A stretch of 64,000 nt of DNA from Borrelia turcica IST7 (GTDB taxonomy: Bacteria > Spirochaetota > Spirochaetia > Borreliales > Borreliaceae). Numbering within the stretch: the stretch's first letter is position 1; each line of letters begins with the position of its first letter. The position numbers and the translations under genes are program-made. The DNA lies in assembly GCF_003606285.1 (NCBI RefSeq), contig NZ_CP028884.1, positions 620,001 to 684,000 of the forward strand, given 5' to 3'. The notes under the pieces are model-generated. The model did not search any database, was not told the DNA's origin, and saw only the letters and a list, made by a program, of their open reading frames with translations. Shown here in pieces: positions 59,801-64,000 of the stretch.

Positions 59801-61820
59801 GTACTTAATTTTTGAAATTAAAGGACTTAGTATTTTTTTTTGGATAATAAGTTCTTTAAGTTTATATGCCAATTTTAAACATGAAGTGGTTAAAGGGGAT
59901 ACTTTATATTCTATTTCTCTTAAATATAAAATTCCAATAAAAGACCTTAAAAGGATAAATAATCTTAGTTCTGATAGTATTAAATTGGGACATGTATTAA
60001 TTATTCCAAGTTCTTCCGATGAGCATAAAATTGTTAAGGAGAAGCGAGTTGAAAGACATAAGGTTAGTAATAATAGTTCTGGTACAAAAATTCATATTGT
60101 TAAAGAAGATGATACTATTGAGAGCATAGCAAAGAAATATGGAATTAAAGAAAAGGAATTACTTGCTTGGAATAATTTGAGATTTAAACAACTTAAGGTC
60201 GCCTCTAAACTAATTGTAGATGAACCTGATTTTTTAAAGCCATATGTGGTTAAAAAGGGGGATTCGCTTTCCAAGTTAGCTCTGGATTTTGATATTAGTG
60301 TTGAAAATATTATAAGACTCAATTCCTTAGAGAATCAAAATTTAATAATAGGGCAGAAATTATATTTAAAGAAGGCTTCTGGTGATGTTAATTTTCATTA
60401 TGTAAAGAGGGGTGAAACTCTTGGTAAGATTTCATATATTTATGGCGTTACCTCAAAGCATCTCGTTAATCTTAATGGAGAGAAAGCAATAAATTTAAAG
60501 GCAGATTCAATTTTAGAGGTTTCAAGGATTATTGAAGAAAGTTTGTTAGGTGCTAAGGATGCGAGGCCAAAGATAGAAAAGAGTGGTAGTGCAGATTGTA
60601 TGTTACATAAGGTATCTGTTGGAGAAACATTGTATAGTATTGCCCGTAAATATGGAGTTTTGCTTGAAGAACTTAAAGAATGGAATAATTTAAGTGGTAA
60701 TAAAATTGCTCACAAACAAGAACTTAAAATTTATGACAATCGCAAAGAATCTAATATTGCTAGTAAAGATTTAAGGGAATCTGTGGAGAAAGATAGTAAT
60801 TCTGGGAGTAAAGTTAGAGCGCTTGCAAATATTCCTTCTGCTAAGAATAAAAAATTAGATTTAAACTTTTCCAATGTTTTGGGCAGGAGAGATTCTTTTG
60901 ATATTAGCTCTTTAGTTGTTCTGGATCCTAAAATACCTATATTTGAAGTTAATGGAGATTTTTATTATTGGTATAAACCTAAAAAAATAAGTCAACCAAG
61001 TGAATTTTATTCAGAGGATTGGCGCTCACCTCTTAATGCTTATAAGAAAGCAAGTCAGCTTTTTAAAAGTTTTGAAAATCTTGTAAAATCTAGACCAGTT
61101 AAGAATAATAAACTTAAAAAAAAGCTAGTAATTATTGACCCTGGTCATGGAGGACTTGACCCTGGTGCTATTGTTAAGGCTAAAGATGGTCTTGGTAATG
61201 AAATTTTTGTTGTTGAAGATGAATATGTTTATGATATTGCCTTAAGGCTTTATGTGTATCTTAAAGAGTATGGAGCTAATGTTGAGCTTACTATTTTAGC
61301 TCCCGATCATTTAATTAGAGATAGTGTGTCTGCTAATAATACATTTGTTAATGTTAAGAATGAAGTTTATAATGATTATGATTTAAATAAGAATGATACA
61401 GTTGATTCTTGGATAAGTGGAACTCAAGAGGGTTTAAAGAAAAGGCTAGCTGTTGTACGTAAATTTGTAAATAAATATAAAGATATTCAGGAAAAAGATA
61501 TCCTCTATATTAGCTTGCATGCCGATAATAGTGTTGGGGCACCTCGGAGCATGGGTTTTTATTATCAACATGAAGAAGGGAAGAATACAGATACGCATTC
61601 TAAGACTGTTGTTGAAAAAATAACACAGGGATTTAAGAGAAGTTTTTACATCAAGGGGCAAAACCTTTATGTCTTAAAAAATAATATTGTTAAAACTAGA
61701 TTTTTGGTTGAAGTTAGGAATTTAGCATTTGATGAGGAAGCTTGGGCAATTAGGTCTGCTAAGCTTAGAGATCAAGATTCCAGGATACTTGCTGATGCTA
61801 TTTTGAAGGTCTTGTCTTAA
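59757..61820 (+). CDS. N-acetylmuramoyl-L-alanine amidase with five LysM repeats
   Basis: Zinc amidase (Amidase_3) that cuts MurNAc-L-Ala bonds, probably in cell separation. After a hydrophobic export signal (about residues 24-38) come five LysM domains with clear starts HEVVKGDTLYSI, HIVKEDDTIESI, YVVKKGDSLSKL, HYVKRGETLGKI and HKVSVGETLYSI. A linker and a C-terminal catalytic domain (~455-687) follow, with DPGHGG, the VVEDEYVYDIA glutamate, ISLHAD histidine and VEVRN glutamate. The start is uncertain: the ATG at 59757 overlaps the previous gene by 44 bases, whereas an AAGGAG site points at an ATT at 59796 that would give a cleaner signal peptide. Confidence 0.9.
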   Translation: MIMPFKILELRRNIKYLIFEIKGLSIFFWIISSLSLYANFKHEVVKGDTLYSISLKYKIPIKDLKRINNLSSDSIKLGHVLIIPSSSDEHKIVKEKRVERHKVSNNSSGTKIHIVKEDDTIESIAKKYGIKEKELLAWNNLRFKQLKVASKLIVDEPDFLKPYVVKKGDSLSKLALDFDISVENIIRLNSLENQNLIIGQKLYLKKASGDVNFHYVKRGETLGKISYIYGVTSKHLVNLNGEKAINLKADSILEVSRIIEESLLGAKDARPKIEKSGSADCMLHKVSVGETLYSIARKYGVLLEELKEWNNLSGNKIAHKQELKIYDNRKESNIASKDLRESVEKDSNSGSKVRALANIPSAKNKKLDLNFSNVLGRRDSFDISSLVVLDPKIPIFEVNGDFYYWYKPKKISQPSEFYSEDWRSPLNAYKKASQLFKSFENLVKSRPVKNNKLKKKLVIIDPGHGGLDPGAIVKAKDGLGNEIFVVEDEYVYDIALRLYVYLKEYGANVELTILAPDHLIRDSVSANNTFVNVKNEVYNDYDLNKNDTVDSWISGTQEGLKKRLAVVRKFVNKYKDIQEKDILYISLHADNSVGAPRSMGFYYQHEEGKNTDTHSKTVVEKITQGFKRSFYIKGQNLYVLKNNIVKTRFLVEVRNLAFDEEAWAIRSAKLRDQDSRILADAILKVLS

Positions 61821-61858
61821 AATAAATTCATTATTTTCTAGAAAAAGTTGAGATTTAA

Positions 61859-61887
61859 TTGACAAAAAAAAATCAATTTAGGATAAT
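61859..61887 (+). promoter_or_regulatory. Promoter of tRNA-Asn
   Basis: Perfect TTGACA at 61859-61864, 17-bp spacer containing an A-run, GATAAT at 61882-61887, 16 bases before the tRNA. Confidence 0.8.
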
Positions 61888-61902
61888 ATTTCTAGTGTTT
61901 AT

Positions 61903-61974
61903 TCCCCTATAGCTCAGTGGTAGAGCGGGTGGCTGTTAACCACTAGGTCGGAGGTTCAAATCCTTCTGGGGGAG
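61903..61974 (+). tRNA. tRNA-Asn (GTT)
   Basis: 72-base cloverleaf, acceptor TCCCCTA/TGGGGGA, anticodon GTT in a CTGTTAA loop, discriminator G. The opposite strand of its 3' half (61943-61974) encodes the end of the RNase M5-like gene. Confidence 0.97.
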
Positions 61975-62512
61975 TTTTAATTGAATAGATTATTTCTTCT
62001 ATTTCTTTGCGTTTAATTTTAAAATAGTTAATCCTTTCAAGTAGTTTTTTGTTATTACCATTTCCTAGTTGAAAGTGTTTTTGTATTTTTTCTCTTATTT
62101 TCCTAGATTGACTTCCTGTAAGTCCAAGTTCTATTAAATCATATAAGGTTAAATCTTCTTTAAGTGTTTCATTAGAAAAAGTAGCTACCTTTGTCAGTAC
62201 TTTTGTTATTTCAAGCATAGAGGATTCTTCAACTTCTTTATTTTTACTTTCAAGATGTGCATGCTTAATATTGTCTTTATTTAAATGTTTTGTTCTTTTA
62301 AGTATTTGTTTTCTAATTAAATCTCCAGCCTTATCGCTGTCAGTGAAAATAATTATTCCATTTGTTTCTATTGCTCGCTTTAGCATGTTGATAGTATCTG
62401 ATTTAAGATAGAGCCCACCAGTTTCAACTACAGTACACTTAAATAGTCCTTTTATTCTCTTAGCATCATCTTTTCCCTCAACTACAATTATTTCTTTTAT
62501 TATTTTCAGAAT
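61943..62512 (-). CDS. rnmV: Ribonuclease M5-like Toprim protein
   Basis: RNase M5 matures 5S rRNA in Bacillus. The full frame is 189 codons, not the 147 from the first ATG (62386). The N-terminal Toprim motif KEIIVVEGKDDAKRI lies upstream of that ATG and clearly belongs to the protein; the metal-binding FTDSDKAG follows near residue 55. The C-terminal half (LIELGLTGSQSRKIREKIQ, LLERINYFKIKR) also matches RNase M5. No ATG, GTG or TTG exists between the apeB stop and the Toprim motif, so the start is probably ATT (62512) or CTG (62509). The last ten codons lie antisense inside tRNA-Asn. Confidence 0.82.
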   Translation of the reverse strand: MLKIIKEIIVVEGKDDAKRIKGLFKCTVVETGGLYLKSDTINMLKRAIETNGIIIFTDSDKAGDLIRKQILKRTKHLNKDNIKHAHLESKNKEVEESSMLEITKVLTKVATFSNETLKEDLTLYDLIELGLTGSQSRKIREKIQKHFQLGNGNNKKLLERINYFKIKRKEIEEIIYSIKTPPEGFEPPT

Positions 62513-63781
62513 TTAATTCCAATTTTCAAAAAATGCTCTGATTAATTTGATTGCCTCTATGTGGTCTGATATTGCAATTGTTTCTCTTAAAGAGTGCATT
62601 GCCCACATTGGAGTTCCAATATCTATGGTTTCAATACCTGTTTGGGCGTTTGCAATAGGGCCAATTGTAGTTCCAGCATTAACATTTGCTTTTAATATTA
62701 TTTCTTGAACTTTAATATTATTTTTCATAGCTAATGATTTAAGTTTTGCACATCCATTTGCTGTTGTTGCATATTTAAAATTAGCATTGCTTTTAATAGT
62801 TACACCTTTTCCTAACCTTACTGCATATTTTGGGTCATGTTTGTCTTTATATCCTGGATGAATTCCATGTGCACCATCCATTGAAATGTGGAATGATTTG
62901 TTTAATTTAATCAAGTGTTCTTCTCTTCCCAAATTTAAAGCATAATCAATTCTTTCTAGTACTTCTGTTAATAGTTGTGAATCAGCTCCTCTTGAAGTTA
63001 AAGATCCAATCTCTTCATTATCGAAAAACACAGCTACTTTATTTTGATTGTTGTGTGTATGAACGAATGCATTCATGATAGCATGACATCCAGATTTATT
63101 GTCAAGATTTTTTGATGCTAAAAATTCACCCTCGCTACCTATGATTTTAGAAGCCTCAGATGCTGTGAAGATTAAATCGCAAGACAAGAAATCTTTTTCC
63201 AATATATTGAGTTTGTCCAGAATTATTTCTTTAATACTTTTTTTAAGACTTGTAATAATTACAATGTTTTCATGGGTGTCATATGCAAATCCTTCATTAG
63301 TTTTTCGGTTTAAGTGAATTGCAACATTTGGAATAATCCCAATGTTTTCGATTGTTATAAGTTCGGAATTAATCAGTCCATCTTTATTAAAGTATACAAT
63401 TCCTGCCAAGGTTAAATCTCTGTCAGTCCAAGTTGAAATAATAGGACCTCCATAAACTTCGATGTGATTTGAAAATACATTGCCTTTGTTCTCTATAGAT
63501 TCTATTTTAAGTTTTAATCCAGGACTATCAGAGTGTGCTCCTGCTATTAAGAATGGTTCGTGTATTTTATCGGTGTTAATACTAAACGCAATAAGAGTTG
63601 TGCCTTCTTTTTTGATGTAGTAATAGCCTGTTTCTAATTTCCATTTATCATCAAGTCTTAATTCCCGAGCGTTAAGGTAATGTACTAATTTTTGCTCAAT
63701 GTAGTTTACTAAATGATAAGGAGTTAAGCTTTTATCTAATAAGTTCTGAAAATATGATATATCTAGGGTTTGGTCATTCAT
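62513..63781 (-). CDS. apeB: M18 family aminopeptidase
   Basis: Zinc aminopeptidase of the M18 (aspartyl/vacuolar aminopeptidase I) family, 422 residues. Metal-site landmarks: AGAHSDSPGLKLK near residue 80, a long beta/dimerisation segment, ASKNLDNKSGCHA near 229, FFDNEEIGSLTSRGA near 250, SMDGAHGIHPGYKDKH near 300, and the C-terminal TPMWAMHSLRE. AGGAGA precedes the ATG. It probably supplies amino acids from peptides, in line with pepD. Its TAA stop is followed in the same frame by the RNase M5-like sequence. Confidence 0.94.
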   Translation of the reverse strand: MNDQTLDISYFQNLLDKSLTPYHLVNYIEQKLVHYLNARELRLDDKWKLETGYYYIKKEGTTLIAFSINTDKIHEPFLIAGAHSDSPGLKLKIESIENKGNVFSNHIEVYGGPIISTWTDRDLTLAGIVYFNKDGLINSELITIENIGIIPNVAIHLNRKTNEGFAYDTHENIVIITSLKKSIKEIILDKLNILEKDFLSCDLIFTASEASKIIGSEGEFLASKNLDNKSGCHAIMNAFVHTHNNQNKVAVFFDNEEIGSLTSRGADSQLLTEVLERIDYALNLGREEHLIKLNKSFHISMDGAHGIHPGYKDKHDPKYAVRLGKGVTIKSNANFKYATTANGCAKLKSLAMKNNIKVQEIILKANVNAGTTIGPIANAQTGIETIDIGTPMWAMHSLRETIAISDHIEAIKLIRAFFENWN

Positions 63782-63812
63782 TATTAGTTTTCTCCTATTG
63801 TTTTTGGTTTTA

Positions 63813-63842
63813 TTGTTTTTATAACTTATATATTATTATAAT
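63813..63842 (+). promoter_or_regulatory. Promoter of the terminal lipoprotein gene
   Basis: TTGTTT at 63813-63818, 18-bp spacer, perfect TATAAT at 63837-63842. The ATG lies 34 bases downstream, with AAGGAG at 63866-63871. Confidence 0.6.
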
Positions 63843-63876
63843 AGTTGATATGTGTATATATCATTAAGGAGATTAG

Positions 63877-64000
63877 ATGAAGAATTTTTGTAAATTGTTG
63901 TTCATGTCTTTAATATTTATTGCTTGTACTGCAAGTACAACAGTTGATTTAAGGGACAATATGAGCGGAACAATTTCAGTGATATTTAATGTTAAACCGG
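63877..64000 (+). CDS. Probable lipoprotein, N-terminal part only
   Basis: The gene runs off the right edge after 41 codons. The start is clear: AAGGAG five bases before the ATG. The N-terminus is a spirochaetal lipoprotein signal: basic MKNFCK, a hydrophobic core, and lipobox LIFIAC with the lipidated Cys at residue 17. The mature part begins CTASTTVDLRDN. Function cannot be judged from this fragment. It is divergent from apeB. Confidence 0.8.
   Translation, partial: MKNFCKLLFMSLIFIACTASTTVDLRDNMSGTISVIFNVKP

Noticed and set aside
61943-62512. rnmV as a frameshifted pseudogene
   Set aside because: The frame is intact from just after apeB through both RNase M5 halves; only the start codon is unusual.

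Overview
The window is a stretch of spirochaete chromosome from the genus Borrelia (sensu lato). The evidence is very low G+C, a P66 porin, Borrelia-type methyl-accepting chemotaxis proteins, DhhP and a FemAB protein. Gene order follows the B. burgdorferi B31 series from dnaE (BB0579) to about BB0628, as I remember those locus numbers. The glycosaminoglycan-binding/Pfs gene (BB0588 in B31) is not at its place between metG and pta. That, with the 602-residue P66, suggests a relapsing-fever-type species, but I cannot name the species.

Layout. 0-9.6 kb: end of dnaE, a YggT-like membrane protein, recG, a VanY-like peptidase (minus), two adjacent MATE exporters and murD. 9.5-21.2 kb: femA and metG (minus), pta, ksgA and a short ComEC-like protein (minus), a CPBP protease, an acyl-CoA synthetase, then argS and a small membrane protein (minus). 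21.2-31.9 kb: two divergent chemoreceptors, murB, and the cysS/TIG-domain protein/glyA/DnaJ-like operon. 32-40.8 kb: p66 and lctP (minus), dacA-cheD-pcrA, pepD. 40.9-47.2 kb: four tRNAs (His, Arg, Leu, Gly), then a protein-quality-control operon tig-clpP-clpX-lon ending in a 49-codon basic peptide gene. 47.2-55.4 kb: rpsD with initiator tRNA, a zinc-type transporter, a small orphan, cdd, dhhP, a GH3/NagZ enzyme, a CAU-anticodon tRNA with a DJ-1 gene, ackA. 55.4-64 kb: mfd, a secreted protein and a five-LysM amidase, tRNA-Asn, an RNase M5-like gene, apeB and the start of a lipoprotein gene.

How the genes work together. Cell-wall genes recur: precursor synthesis (murB, murD), bridge-type addition (femA), trimming (VanY-like, dacA) and turnover (NagZ-like, LysM amidase). 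pta and ackA, about 41 kb apart, form the acetate/acetyl-CoA pathway. lctP fits lactate-producing glycolysis. ClpXP, Lon and trigger factor are encoded together. tRNA units have near-consensus TTGACA promoters, and two of them run straight into protein genes.

Most of the window is ordinary conserved chromosome. I did not find an obvious new defence or mobile system. The points that deserve a second look are an RNase M5-like gene with no ATG/GTG/TTG start that ends inside tRNA-Asn, a GNAT-like domain fused to a CDF transporter with an altered metal site, a TIG-domain protein with a transglutaminase fold lacking its cysteine, a 32-bp direct repeat upstream of p66, several apparently leaderless genes, and a terminator built from two convergent stop codons.
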